Source of the DNA: Ifrita kowaldi
Taxonomy: Eukaryota > Chordata > Aves > Passeriformes > Cinclosomatidae
Reading direction: 5' to 3'
NCBI GenBank assembly: GCA_013398055.1
Contig: VZRS01009436.1
Coordinates: 735,779-799,778, forward strand
Length of the DNA: 64,000 nt
Shown: piece after piece, positions 12,696 to 26,499 of the stretch
Position numbering within the stretch: the stretch's first letter is position 1
Layout: every line of letters begins with the position of its first letter
Program-made: the position numbers and the translations under genes
Notes under the pieces: generated by a model
What the model was told of the DNA's origin: nothing
Databases searched by the model: none
Seen by the model: only the letters and a program-made list of their open reading frames with translations

Positions 12696-12786
12696 AACAA
12701 AAAAACGCCTACAAACACAAACCAACAAAACAAACAAACAGAAGAATCACCTCAAAAAACACAAGAAAACCCACAAAAAATACCAC
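12696..12786. repeat. A/C-rich low-complexity tract
   Basis: An imperfect AAAC/ACAA-type tract lies about 150 bp upstream of the exon on the transcript strand. It produces two overlapping lysine/threonine/glutamine-rich frames (12518-12814, 12603-12830) that are artefacts of composition. Confidence 0.75.
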
Positions 12787-13043
12787 AGACACACACACTG
12801 ACACGAGAAAATAAAGACTTCCACCATTGACAAAATAAGGTAATGGTAATATCTAACCACAAACCATCACCTTCCTTAGGGATACAGTGGTTGAACAAAA
12901 AAGCCTGCCCTGATATATTTGGAATGTTTTTGGTGACATGAAAATCTAGTGCAAAAGAAAAGTATTATCATGAAAGCTTTCTAAGAAGTAGATAAGATAC
13001 AAATTTTCCTTTCTTCAATAGAAGTGCTGATAAATCCGATATT

Positions 13044-13058
13044 AAAAAAAAAAAAAAA
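13044..13058. repeat. Poly(A) run
   Basis: Fifteen A bases in a row. I saw no flanking gene-like body or obvious target duplication that would mark it as a retrogene tail. Confidence 0.8.
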
Positions 13059-16000
13059 GAAAATAAATTAGGGAACATTAATGAATGCCTATGAATTATC
13101 AGATACACCAGATTCACTGAAAAACTATACTAACTAATCTCTATAAATCGTTTGAGTACTCCACTTCCGTTTTATCCAGTTATAAAGAAGATTAACTTGG
13201 TATTAGCATCTAAAATGGAAAAACCCCTAAATCAGTATCTTAGCCTTCCTAACGAAGAAAAAACTGTACAAATCTCCTTCTTTTGTATGATAGAAATCAG
13301 AATGAAGAGAAATGGCTTAGGATTTTTCAAATACTTAATGTACTGCCTCTTGTTGAGTATTATAGGTATTTCAACAGATGGGAGAAATATGTAGCTTAAA
13401 TTACTCATTTACATCACAGATAAAACTAAAAAAAAGCCTTAGCCTACACCGGTAAGCCTAACCAATCTTTTTAAACACATGCACTGCAGCACAGTCTCTG
13501 CTGTAAGTGGAAACACCCTCAATTTATGTATTTAGAAAGCATTAGGTTGCCATAGGTGGCCCTCAATAGGTCTAAATACTCATAAGCAGCATATTTAATG
13601 CTCAGCCACAACACCTAGTTGTGGTACGATTAAAAACCAGTAATTTGGTCACACTGGATCACACATGGAGACAAAATTAATCCTAAAGAAAAACTTTAAG
13701 GGGGAAAAAAAAGGACTGTGAGTGAATCAAGTAATATATCATGCAATTCTCCTAAAATGTGCATTCTCATGTAATGAAAAATAAAATTACTTTCACAGCA
13801 ACAGAAACTGAAACACAGAAATACAGAAGAACATTCATTCAGGAATCAGTATTTTGACATTTAACAAAGAAAATAAGTGTCCTTTACAAATCTCTGAGTT
13901 AACAAACTTTAAGGGAAAAACAAAATCCACATAAGCACAAGCAAGAGTAAAAGGCAGATGCCTTAGACTGAATCAAAGGACAATTCCAATAACTTTTAAG
14001 TTCACTACCACAGTATTTAATGATGGAATTTTGACAAGGGAAGATAAATGATTTGAAACATTATTGTTTATACCACAAACCAGAAAGATCGATTTCCTCC
14101 TCCCTCTGCTTTGGCTGCAGCACAGAAGCCCGCAGTCGGGTGCACCTCACATCACACCTCTCCAGCAGCACACCAGGGCTGTACACACCACTACCTGGGA
14201 GCAGGGATGTGGCACAGAGGAAAGGTCTGTGTCTGCAGATCCTGGGTGCCAGGTTGCTTTTATTTCAGTCAAAGTAGTACAAGGTTAAAGCTAACAGTAG
14301 AAGGTAGCACCAGACTGCCACAATTGCCAATTTTTGTCCTAAGTGCCATAATCATATAAACACAGAACTACTTAACAAAGCTTTCCTTAATTGTTTTTTT
14401 ATCTATCAGTTTATTTTCTGTAGATCATCATAACTTTTCAACTTGCAAACTACTTGTGCTGCCACTTCTTTATTAGTGTTACCTAGCTAGAGACTTGAAG
14501 GCATTTGTCATTAATCCCGTTGTCTAGGTAAAAATGGAATGAAACATTTAAAAACAGAACAACAGATAATCAGAAGTTTTTAAAAATCCAACCCAAAATA
14601 TCTTTATAGTAATTTTCTATGCTTATATTACATAATATTTAGTGTTAAGGAAAACCACCTATTCTCATCAGTAATGAAAGCTGATTGAACATGTACCTTT
14701 GTTCTGTTTCCTGAGGGTTTTTAAATATATTTTGTAAAGTAAATTGTTAGGTTTATACAATTTTCTGCCACTCATAGCTTCAAACTGGGGTGGGAGGAAA
14801 AACCTGCAGCTTCCTGGAAAAATATTAGCAATATAAAACTTAGTTATAAAAAATGTGTTCAATTTACGCAATTTGATTCATTTCTAAATATAATGGGAGG
14901 CTACTGCTTACTATAGTCTAAAAAAACCCTGTGAAATAAACCATCTATCTTAAAACATGAATAAAATTTTAAAAAGTTATTTTAAAAATCCGAGCAAACT
15001 CTTCATTTCTGCAATAGAAAATCTAGAAATAGATTTTTGACATTGAGCTCAGAAATATGACAGATGAAAAAAACCTCTCCCAACAAGAGAAGCTCATCAG
15101 AACTTCTGCTCTTTTACTGATTCCAGTAGCTATTGAGAAAATCTCCTTTTAATTTTACAGCTATTATATTTGTGCTACTATTGAAGATACGCAAAAGGAA
15201 ATATGGAAATATGGAAAACTTATTTTGGCCTTAGCTCTGTTTCACTAACCCATACTCTTGGATTCAAAAAAAAAGACAGAGAAGCTTGACTCAGTTTAAA
15301 AAAAAAATCTCACAGGAAGCATCCCTCTATTTGCCACTGTGGTCACAATTTTAATGGATAGCCATGAATATGCTTCATTTAATGTACGTGTGCTTCTGAA
15401 GTATTTAATCTGAACACTGATTTCTTAATTTGGTTGGAATCACCAATGCGGTCGTGGAGGCTAAGAAAAAACCCAGAGTTGATACAATTTGCCTTCATTT
15501 TTGTTCAGAACTGTAATCCTGTCCTGTGTCTATTTTGACGTACCAACTAACAGGAAAGAAAAAAAATCTCACTTTCTCATTGTTTTAAAAAAACAAACCT
15601 CCCAATCTGCCTGCTCATTTAGGCTTCAAAATACAGGAAATTCACCATAAATGTGTATGAATTATAGGGGAGGAATATATTTCAGATTAAAAGACTTAAA
15701 AAAGATATTACATCTCATCAATAACTCATGACTTTAGGTCCAACAGAACAAAAGTTAAAAGACTGCTTACATAAGCTAATATTTCTAGCCCTATATGAAA
15801 GTTCCACCAAATATATTGCACTATTTAAACTTCCGTCACAATATGAAATACTCTTATACCACAGATTTAAGAGGGAAAAAAAAAATCCTTGGGAACCTTT
15901 TGTTCTTCTAGCAGTTTTAGTTATTTCCTGCAGAATCCAATTTTTTACTTACTGTAACCAGAATCATATATACCTTCCTGTTACTGAGATATAATAGCCT

Positions 16001-17260
16001 TCCCCATATAAGTCAATGCACTGTGCCCTGTTAATCAATTACAGAGCACACTCTCCTGCCAGCACCGCAGCAGCAAAGGAATAAACTCTCCTCCATACCA
16101 TTTATCTCAATGATATATTAACATCCAAGACAGCTTAAGTCCATTTAAATGTCAACTTTTTGAAGCAAAAAGACACTTCCACTCCACTCTATTCTGTTTA
16201 GATCAAGAGAATTGATAACTTTGTCGTAGGTATGATGACATTTGCTACTCTGACTTCCTTATTCAGAGGGAAATAACAGTACATGACCATCAAAAATCAG
16301 TCTCCTTAAGATTCAAATATTTAAATCAATTGAAGGAAGGCCTCCTAATGTCATTAAATACAAATGCAAAACATATGCAATCCCCAGTCTTCACATTCCT
16401 CAAGACCTAAAGATCATTGAAACAGAGGTGTGCTGTGCACTTGCTCTGTTCTTACATGTTTTGTCAGGCATCTGGCTATTGGAAATGAAATAGTAGACAA
16501 GATGGATCTCTTGTCCTGTCAACTGCAACCTCTCATATTTCTGCTGTTCACACTCAACAAAACCAAGGAAGAATATCTACCCTTTTTTTCCTGTTTTACA
16601 GTCTATTTATAGCTTATTTTATATCCTACCCATCACACTGGATAAACTAAAAAAGGCCTGTCTCCTATTCTGCCTGCAATTGCTTTAATTCCCACTGAGT
16701 AGTCTATGAACTATTTGGGGAATAGGGACTACATTATTTGAAGGGACAGCTGTTGATTGTAACACAAGGCAGACCATATACACACAAACTCTCTTATCAA
16801 CCCCATAGGTTATTAAAGCTTATCCTCACTATACCAGTGACTTCAATGATTTTTGATGGGCAAAGCAGAGTAAAATACTTTGATGCTTCACTTCACAGAA
16901 GTCTGTTCAAATGCTTCCTGATCAATAAACAGGTCACCTGTAAAGCTGCTGACATATCTTATCAAAGTAGTCTCAGTAGATGAAAAAACCAATCTGCAGT
17001 TCATCTGTATCTTCTTGACATTTGTACCTAGCAGTAGGCTAGAATGCATACAAACTATCTAAAAATGTTAAGAAATGGGAACAATATACATTTATAGTCA
17101 CAGGTAGTTTTTATTAATACTTTGGAGCTGCATCAAAAGGTCTCCCAGAAGCTCTTGCAAAGATTCTGTCAGCAAAGTAAAAAGAGAGCTATGATGTGTA
17201 CAGCAGTTCTTAAAATGAAAAATATTTGGATACTGATAACTGGAACTCATCAGAAATAAG
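13059..17260. other. AT-rich intronic sequence
   Basis: No element is recognised. A GC-rich patch at 14090-14290 is open in all three plus frames, as expected from composition, and may be an eroded repeat fragment. The rest is unique-looking AT-rich DNA. Confidence 0.55.
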
Positions 17261-17267
17261 TGATGGT

Positions 17268-17905
17268 TGTGATGGCCGATGAGCCTGCGGCACAAAGGAC
17301 AAAGAAAGTCCACTGGTGGGACAGTCCCTGGTGCCGGGGACTCCTCCCCAGGTTATGGCGATCACAAAGGCTTCCCCCAGAATGCTTTGCCCTGCTGTGT
17401 CAATGTACCCCACTTCTGCCTCCCCGGTTGGCTGTCTGCCCCCCGACCCCCTCTATACCTTACATGTGCCATGCATGCTCTAGAGGGTTCTCCCCTCCCT
17501 GTTTCTCCCATTGGCCTTTGCCCCTCGCTGCTGCCCCAGAGCTTCTCCACTGGCTCCCATTCCCTAGTCCCGCCTGTGTACCGCCCCTGTGCCCTCAGAT
17601 CATTGGTCTCTGGTGCCCTCCCCGGTCCCGTAATTAAACCTGAACTCTCCATTGTTTCTTATCTTCGCCTCTGGACTCCTTCAGGGTGTGGCTGCAATAA
17701 ACCTCCGTCCTTGGAACTCAATGCAAAGACCCTTCCTGCCTCTTTGCTGTCAACCCATATTACGAAGCTATCCGTGCATTTGTGCGTGCACGCGGGTGTG
17801 AGTGTGTGTGGCTGATCCTGCCGAATGGCTTTGCTTTGGAGACGCTTTTGGAAGATCGCAGCACCTCGTGCTCTGGCACAGAATCCACAGAGCCCGGGCT
17901 AGCGA
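17268..17905 (+). mobile_element. Probable solo LTR of an endogenous retrovirus
   Basis: A GC- and CpG-rich block of about 640 bp sits abruptly in AT-rich DNA. It begins TGTGATGG and holds, in promoter order, two ATTGG boxes (about 17510 and 17602), a TATA-like taattaaa (17631-17638) and an AATAAA signal (17696-17701), followed by a GT-rich stretch. The flanks tgatggt (17261-17267) and taatggt (17906-17912) could be a target duplication with one mismatch. The predicted right terminus GA instead of CA is then a mutation or a sign that the edge is wrong. No gag, pol or env sequence adjoins it. The open frames inside (17260-17637, 17279-17815) reflect high GC and are not genes. Confidence 0.55.
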
Positions 17906-20900
17906 TAATGGTGACTTGCTAAGTTTGGTTTTGAAAAAGAAAGGCTTTTACATCATATGGCCCAGTGTGCACTGAGGAACATACCTTTAAATAAATACCA
18001 AATCCCAAATCCACAAATTCACCTTTCCTGCTTTAAAATCTTCAATCAAGATGTCCTATCAAATTATAATCTAGAATAAGAGTTTTGCTGAAGGATAGAT
18101 CTAAGACATAAACATGCCACCAAAAAAACTTTACTAAAAAAGGCTCCATATGTTATTTCAGAAATGAAGAACTCAAAAGCTGGACAACTTAGATTCAAAA
18201 AGGCAAATGAGTGCAACATCAATATTGTGTTCTGAATTCAAAATCACCATAATAAATTGCTAACAGAATATCAAAGAGATGACTCAATCTGTAGCAGCAC
18301 TGAAAAAATATGGATATTTATCCAAAGCCCTGACTCTCTAAAAGTCCTAATCAGTTCTCTTTTACACTAGACAAACAGAATATTTACAATACAAACCACA
18401 AAATCTGAACTATTAACAGTGTATCCAACTCATTAATTATACAAGAATGCCTATCGAGTCTAGGAGAAAAAAAGTTATACGCAATTTCAATCTTTACTTG
18501 TAACGCAAAAGGCTCCTGCTTTAAATATGAATTCCAATATAAATGTTAGGGAGCAAGGGAGAGAATCATATCATTTGGGTTTAATTTGTACTGTGTGCTA
18601 AATGCTAGTTATCCTAAACACATTTTTCTCCTCCAATTTGAATACGTAATTTCACTGTAGTGTGCTGAGGAGGAAGAATAAGCCACCAGGCACTTCCAAA
18701 AAGCAGTCATGAGGTTGCAAGGGCACTCTGAAACGTGGGTAAGTACATATGGGAACTGGCATATCTCCAGTGACAACCAATAGGAATATTAATGCGGCTG
18801 GTTTGGATTGCAGTGTATTATTATGCTGACACAGCCTCACTTTCCATATAGCACAGGCAGGTTTTATAATCCAAAATGAATGCTAGAATACACCAAGCTT
18901 AATTCACAAGCCTGTGTCTCCCCAAAGAGCAGGAACAAATAAGTACAAGCTGCTAGAATATTTTAGGCACTGTTTCAAATGAACTTTTAAAGTGACGCAA
19001 GCCAAAAAGCAGGAGATACTTCAAAGCAGATCATCATCAATGGCAACCCCTTTAAAAATCAAACTTAGAAGCAGGTGTTATTGAGAAGAGGCTGTCACAA
19101 GTTAAATTTCAACCTTGGCCCTGTGTCACAACCCTGCTGCCCAGTATGATATACCTCTATCCAAACTTCAGATCGTGCGGGACAGGAACACAGGTAATGG
19201 CCGAAAAAAGCCAGGTAGGGTATACCTCATGCTCCCAAGTACTTAAGGCAGTAAGAAATCAGTGAAGATTTTATCAAAGACCACCTTCTCTTACAGGGAA
19301 AGAAAATGCTTGCCTGTCAGGTGTGTTTACCAAATGTACCAGCCTTTGATACATTTGGGGTGGTTCAAACGAACAACCTTCTGCCTTTTGCATGTTTTAC
19401 TGTGCTTTTCTTGACTTGGAAGACAGTTTAAAGAAAACCCACCATAGATTGCTACTTTCTTTTTCTCTTTCTTAGGATAACAAGCTAACTTTACTCCTCC
19501 CCAAGTGTCCTGGACCTCTTTATCTAGATACTAAAAAGGGATAATGACCAGTAGAGTAGAAGCTTAATTTTTCACCCTCTTCTGTCCCACCTATTTTCTA
19601 TATTGCAGAAGTTGGCAGATTCTCCACATGACTGGCATTTCACAGAACACTCTTGATGGACTGTTAGGGAGCCAAATTCACATTCAGCTTCATGAGCAAA
19701 TGAGTCCAAGTGTCACTGAAGCTTTTTTGTAAGCATTGCTAGAGCTCAGCTGTAATCTAAAGGATTAGAGCAGCTCATATTGATTGCCTGGGATGTTTCA
19801 TATTCCACTTCAAGTTGCGTGCCACCAATAGAGATAATACATTGTTGCTCAGAAGGGTTAGCTGCTGCTGGAAAGGAAGCAGATGTAGCAGCTATTTTTC
19901 CCCCTACAAGGTGAAGCCATAAATTACATTAATTTGGTGGTCTTCTCGCAACCCTTAAGGATCAAGGTTACTTGTTTTGAAGTTTATATCAAGCTTTTCT
20001 TTAGAGCTTTGTAAGAAAAGGAACAAGTGTCAGGTAATGTTTTTTTATGGCAGTTACTTTGAGCAGAGCAGTGGACAGGCAGTGAGTTCTGTTTCTTTGT
20101 TCTGACTCTGAATCAGGAGTTCATCTTTGGGCAATACTGGATGCATCACCAGGGCCATTTCTAAAAGCACGTTTGGATGCCCAAAGCCAGACTACATTAC
20201 AAGATTTTTCAAAGTATCTTTTTACCTGAAATTTCATTTCTTTTAACTACTGATCAGTTTTTAGAGCAGCCAATGACTTGTTAATCTGAAAGATCATGGT
20301 ATGGCTACACATTTTGATTCCTACAAATTGGTGTCTTATTCCATCACAAGGCCCAGGCTATTAATAAGTAGGAAAACTTTCTTAGTTTGAGGAAATTTTA
20401 ATAAACTTTTTTTAAACATCCCTGGGAAACACTGGAAGTGAAAATAACATAAGAATTGTATCAATGTGCAATGTACTATATGACTACCATGACACATTTC
20501 TGGATTCATTGCTTTCATCAAGGGGCACACAACATAATCCACAGTACTCTCCATGCTTCTGTCTTTCACCACTGAAAATGAGAAAAGGGTTAAAGCTAAC
20601 ATCAATAATTACTGTGATCTACAATTCACCCAGAGAGATTAGGATTTATTTTTTAATTAAATTATTCAATTTGGAATAATTTTAAGTATAAATGTATACA
20701 AAGCAGCCTCCTGAAATTCAAGTTTATCAAAATTTCAATGCTTCACAAAGGAATAACAGAAAACTGTATCAAAAATTTGCCTAATTCAATTTTTCAGAAA
20801 AGTGTAATCATTTTAAATTCTGCTGTCACCAAAGTGCATATTCAATTTAGTATTTTACATTTGGAAAGAACAAGGGACATAAAAATTAAATATATGTCTT

Positions 20901-21785
20901 ATTTAATTATTTAGTAAAATTCAATTTCAAATTATTTTAAAGATTCTTTTTATAGTATCTATGCTATACGTATGGTAAGACTACTTAGGCAGCTGGTGTT
21001 GGATGGAGGTTGTGGTTGGATTTTGGTTTTTTTTTTTGTTGGAAGTGAGTGGACAGCTGAAGTTTTTACATTACTCTAAAACAACAGCACATCTGGATTG
21101 CGTTTGGTCTACTTTACAGTCTCCAGTCCATTGAGAATTCATCAAATGTTCCCACCCTTGCAACTGTGTCTTTTATGAACACATTTGTAAACTGTTTTGC
21201 ACCCTGTAAAACTCAGAGCTGTATGAGAAACCTGTCATGTTTTTTGCTCATTTAAAAAAGTCTCAACTACTCAGGTCAGTGGCACGTGGAATAATTGAAA
21301 GTCAGTCAGTCTGGTTGTATGCTTGGGCTTTCATTAAACTGTCCTTAGTGCATAAGCAACAGTAGACTATCAACTCTATGCAAAGTAAAGCTCATTAATA
21401 TTTCCATATTTTTGCATATCCAATCTGCAGTTGCCTCTTCAGTTATTAACCTTCTGTCATGCAAATATACTTCTTCACCTTTTCATTACTGAAAATACCT
21501 GAACATTTTGAAGGATTTTACAGCAAACAAAACTCCACCTCATGTATCTTTACAGGTACACGTGATTTTTCACATACTGATACCTATCTGAGTTAAGTAT
21601 GAAGAACCCTGGAGTCAGGTCATGTGAAGTTTTAGAGCAGCAGGCAGAAGGACCCACAATAATGAAGAAAAAGAATACTGAAAATCTTCAGAATTTATTT
21701 TTTCAAGTCTCATTTAAATTAAAATAATTTCATTAATTATCTAGCCTATGTTCCTCCTCTGTCAACTTTATACCAACTAGTATCT
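17906..21785. other. Intronic sequence without recognised elements
   Basis: AT-rich unique-looking DNA. The part at 21270-21500 has octamer-like and AT-rich homeodomain-type words and is listed as a possible conserved element. Nothing else could be named. Confidence 0.5.
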
Positions 21786-21895
21786 TTTGTTTATTTGGGG
21801 GGTGGGGTGGGTTTATTTGTTTTGTGGTTTTTTGGGAGTTGTTTGCTTTTGTGGGTGGTTTTTTTTGTTATTGGTTTGATATTGTTTGTTTTTCA
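21786..21895. repeat. GT-rich low-complexity tract
   Basis: The tract is almost pure G and T on the plus strand, with GTTT and GGT units and the cluster ggggggtggggtggg near its start. On the transcript strand it is A/C-rich. Confidence 0.75.
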
Positions 21896-24800
21896 GAACC
21901 TAGAGATAAGACATTAATAGATAACAACTAATTTTCTAAATATTTTTTCTCAAACAGCTCTCCTCTTCATCATTGCTTTAGCAAGTTTCCATCTCTAAAA
22001 TTAAGCCTTTAGCAACATTTTTTTTTTTCTCACAGTCCTACTTATTGTAATGGTCCCTTTACTTTTAGCAGTTCTTTATCAACACAATTATTCTGAATTT
22101 ATAGATATTATTCTAGGCTTTGCTAATGTAGTCAAGATAAAAGCAACCAGTGAGTGACTTTAAAATTGCTGGACATTTCAACAATAAAAGCACTCCCACA
22201 GAAAGTCAAGTGTTAATTCTCAAAACAGTGGATCATAGGTACAGAAAACAAAAGATGTTTTAGTTTATAGAATGAATATCACAGAATTTCACAAAATTAT
22301 GTTCAAAATATTTTATTATCTCTAATGAGGCTATCTACCTACCTATGCATTGGTTAACATGCTTACAAAAAGTCTCGTAAAAAAGTTAACTCAGAGCAAT
22401 TGCTGCAGATTCCTGTCTGAAAGCCTTACCAGAAAACTACACTTTCCTTATAGTGGTTAGGAAGGAAACTCTGTTCCCAGCAGGCAGACAAAATATTTAA
22501 TACCATTGAGCATGCAAAGCACATTCCACCTTTGGTTAGATGAGGAACAAAATACAAAGTAGCAGGTTATGGAAAACTCAGCAGAGAATTGTCTCTCAAT
22601 TTGCGCAGCTGAAAGCAAACATCACTTAAGCTTAAAATCAGAGTTTTATTCAAAAGCATTATTAATTCCATGTTTGTCCATTGCTGTTTACCATCATATC
22701 CCCTTTAGAGAAAACAAATATGTCATATTTATTGCAGAAGCTATTATCAGAGAAGTTTATCAGTTGTCTATTGTTAGAAGTGATGACAGAAGCAAAAGCC
22801 AAAAGGTGTGTGATCTACAAATTTAACAAAATTATACTGATAGATTATTCTTTTCCTCTGTGCAAAAGACAAATAAGGTCTAACTTTTGTTTCCTGCCTC
22901 TTCTTTGAAGATTTTCACCTCCAACTAAGGATAAAATATGTACTTTCTCAATTCCTGTCACTGACACATGGGAGGATTAACTCTGATTGCATTTTGCAAA
23001 CTCTTTTGTTAAAAAGCACTCCTTCCCACATTTCTGAAGTATCAAGTGACCATAGAAAATAAATTGTCATAATATATCAATTTTACCAGAGCATCAACGA
23101 AGCACGCTGAAAAGGTATTTTTGCAAGTGAAAGAAGCAATACTTTTGATATTATTCCTTACTCTTTCATTAATGTACGGTATATATGGCATATGTTTAAA
23201 TCATGTTGGTCTTGATTTGATTTCATTTCCCAAAACCAGAAGATAAGCTTCCAAACCATGATGATATCTTTTTTGGGTTCTTTTAGGCCCAAAATCCTGG
23301 CTAGAACTGTGGCTAGGAAGGTAAGAGCAACAGCAAAAGAAATTGAGGACCATTTGATAATAGTAAAATGTGAACATAGTTTAGATTTCTGAGCTTCGTT
23401 CTGTATTGTAGACTGAAAAGGACAAGCTGCGTTACAGCCAGCCTGTGAGACACAGTATTCTCTGAGGCTTGTTACACATACTGGGAAACTCAAACCAATT
23501 ATACAACATGGCTGTGAATTTTGACACTAGAAGCCTAAATGTTTTACACTAATACCTTGAAGAAAAGAGATACGTAAATCAGAGCAAGCTAACAAATGCT
23601 TTCATATGCTGGAAAAAAAAATCTGCAAGCTGATTCCATTGTGTTCAGCATCCGTAAGCACACAAGCAACAGCACAAGGTACAAATCAGTTTGGGACAGT
23701 ACCTTCAAAGAACACGTTTTTTGGATGTGTTTTACCATATTCCCCAAGGTTTGAAAGCACCTAGCATTTAATAATTAAAGGTAGAATGCTTATTTATTTC
23801 CCTAGAGACTAAATAAAATATCCCACCATTATGACATGAAGAGATGAAGATTTGCATAAATTTGTATATCTGAAGCTGGATAAAACATTTTTTCTTTCTG
23901 ACAGACTTCCAAGTTGGATAGATGAGAATGTTTGATTCGCAGGTATAAAGTATTTATAGGATTTCTGTTTCTGACACAGGTCATGTCAGTCTGCTTGGAT
24001 TCATGGTTTTCTAGAAGGAGTAAAACGTGGGAGTAAAGTCAATGTTTAAACTAAGTGATTTAATGCCAGCAGAAGAAAATTTCAAACATTAAAAAAAATC
24101 TGTATGAATGATAGGTCAATTCTTTTCTAACGTAGGATAGCTAAAGTGAGAAATGCCAGTCAAAAGTGCAATCTCCACTTCTGAGATGGCATCCAGTTTT
24201 TAATTGCAGAAAATGTGGTGTGCCCAAACTCTAGGAGTTACTTCTATATTCATGGGAGACAATAAAATCTTGGGGATGATGGTAATGGTCTATGATAGTT
24301 TCATCATTAGTGGGAGGAGATAGAGATTTGGAGTGTTTCAGGTCCTTCTATGTCCTTTTTGAAAAGGAATGAAATTCCAATGCAAAGAAAACCAGGCTCA
24401 GCCTTTACTAATCCTTAGCAGAAGCATAGGAAGCGATATCAAACAATTGCACAAAAAGATGCAGAATTCAACTTTAAGTGTGATTCAAGTGCATAAACCA
24501 TGGCACTTATCAGGAAAATACATATCTGAATTTTAGAGTAGCTCCGATTTTTTCAAAAGAAGGAATATTAGTAAATTACATGTGAGATCCTCCTGTAGGT
24601 ACAACCTTACAAAGAAAGTTACCATGTGATTTGCTTCTTATTTTGTAGTTTTCCCTTCATTTTTAGGGAATCAAAACTAGCCATTTGTCTAACACTCATG
24701 AAAAATTTTTATCATTTGGATTGAAGGGGGTATAAGGGAGGAATAGATAACAATCAATCATTGTGTAGTGGTGTCTGGGTTTTGTTCTGGTAATAGGGTG

Positions 24801-26499
24801 ATATTCAGTCAAAAAGGCACAACGTCATCTACCGATATTTCCCAGGATACCTGAGCAAGTCATTATGCTAAATAAAACAGAGAGAGGCAAACACAAGAGA
24901 TACAGAAGACCCCAATATTTTGAGATCCACACTCATCTTAGTTTAAACTTTCTGGCTGTATTTCCTCTCTTGAAGCACTGCTACAGAGAGAAAAGTCTTC
25001 TGTCTTAAGCTTCTCTGCCCTAAGAACACCACAGGAAACGTACAACATAACAGGTTCCTAAAGTATACAAAGAACTTTGTGGTTAAATTAATTTTGCTTC
25101 TTTCCAGCCTCCTCCCCCAAAAAAGCAAAAATGTGTATGTATTGTCCAGTACAAAACAAACAGACTGTATGAACATTTCCAAAGAGCTACTTAACAGGAA
25201 AAAAAAAAAAATCTACCCAGACTTGAAAGTGCAAGTCAAAGGACATGGGCTGCCTGTATTGATCAATGTTGATAATTCAGATCTTAATGGTTCTACCATA
25301 CTAGCAAAGATTGAAAAGAAATGATGGAAAGATGGTCCTACACTTCTCCTACATCCAGTCTTTGCATTGCCCCAGGCAAAATTCACCTGCCTTTGGGAAT
25401 TAAGCATCCTCAAGAAAAAAAAAAAAAAAGAAATAAATTTTTCAATCCATAGCAAAAGAGAGCTTATGCCTTACTCATGCTTTTCTGGTGCATTACTGGG
25501 ACAAGAGGAAGAAAGCTTTGGTTAGAAACAGAAGAGAAGAAAATGCAAAATAGGAAAACCAGTTCTGAACTTACTGTGCATCAAAAACAATTTTCAAAGG
25601 GCTTAATCAAGAGTAGGGTTAGTATACCAAAGTTCCCTTTCAATGTGAAATTGAATTGTGTTTTACAATTCCAGGTAGCTTCATGTGCTCCCAAAGTTTT
25701 GTGGGGTTTTTTGTTTGTTTGTTTGTTTTTAAAAAGCCGTCAGCTTTTCCCTGTGTACTTTTTGTCTCATCAGAAACTCTTGAATTAAGAAACACTCATT
25801 AAAGAGAATTGTAATGTAATTCATCTTAGAAGCTGCCTAGAAAGATGCTATTTATATGATTTCTATAAGACAGATTTTTAAATATGGTATGTCACTACCT
25901 TCCTCTTCCTGATTTAAACTACCACACCTACCTTATTTTAATGTTCTGTGAAAAATTCAAGCCAAAATATTTTACAACAGCCTTAGCTGTCCAGCTTATC
26001 CTGCTGTTCACACAGCATTCTTTGAATATAACTTGTTGGGTTTTTCTAATCATCAAATGCAAACAGTATTGACAGCAGCATCACCTATTATTGTATGTTC
26101 ATTATCATGCACAGCTACAACTGAGGCATTTTTAAGACCAAGAATATGTGATAATTACTCTTGGTACAACCTTGTTATTTACTACATGTTTAACATGTCA
26201 ACAAAAGAACACAGCACAGTTAAATTAGCATATCTGCAAAATGAAGGTGTCTTATAATTATAGCCCATTCCCTCCAATTTTAATCAGATATCTGAATATT
26301 AAGTTCCTAACATTACAATTTACTACCTTTGTCTGGATCATGAACTCCCATTATGTTCAAAGTGAAGGATGCCTCCTGTAAATATATTGGCAAGTTTGTA
26401 TACATACATAAATATTGCAATGCAGGATCACCTGTAGGACTTTCCAGTCATATCAGCTACAGTTTCCCAGGTCTTTGGCAGGGGGTTGCTGACTCTGTG
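21896..26499. other. Intronic sequence without recognised elements
   Basis: AT-rich. The 111-codon minus frame at 23158-23493 contains one hydrophobic stretch (SSISFAVALTFLATVLARIL) but no recognisable family and no supporting splice or promoter signal. A (GTTT)n run lies at 25707-25730 and a short A run near 25417. Confidence 0.5.

Noticed and set aside
14053..14359. Three overlapping frames of 74-82 codons
   Set aside because: All plus frames are open because of local GC content; no exon signals or homology.
17260..17815. Overlapping 125- and 178-codon plus frames
   Set aside because: They lie in different frames of the GC-rich LTR-like block, where stop codons are rare; neither starts or ends at meaningful sites.
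23158..23493. 111-codon minus frame with one hydrophobic segment
   Set aside because: A single hydrophobic run is weak evidence, and I estimate a few frames of this length by chance in this AT-rich window.
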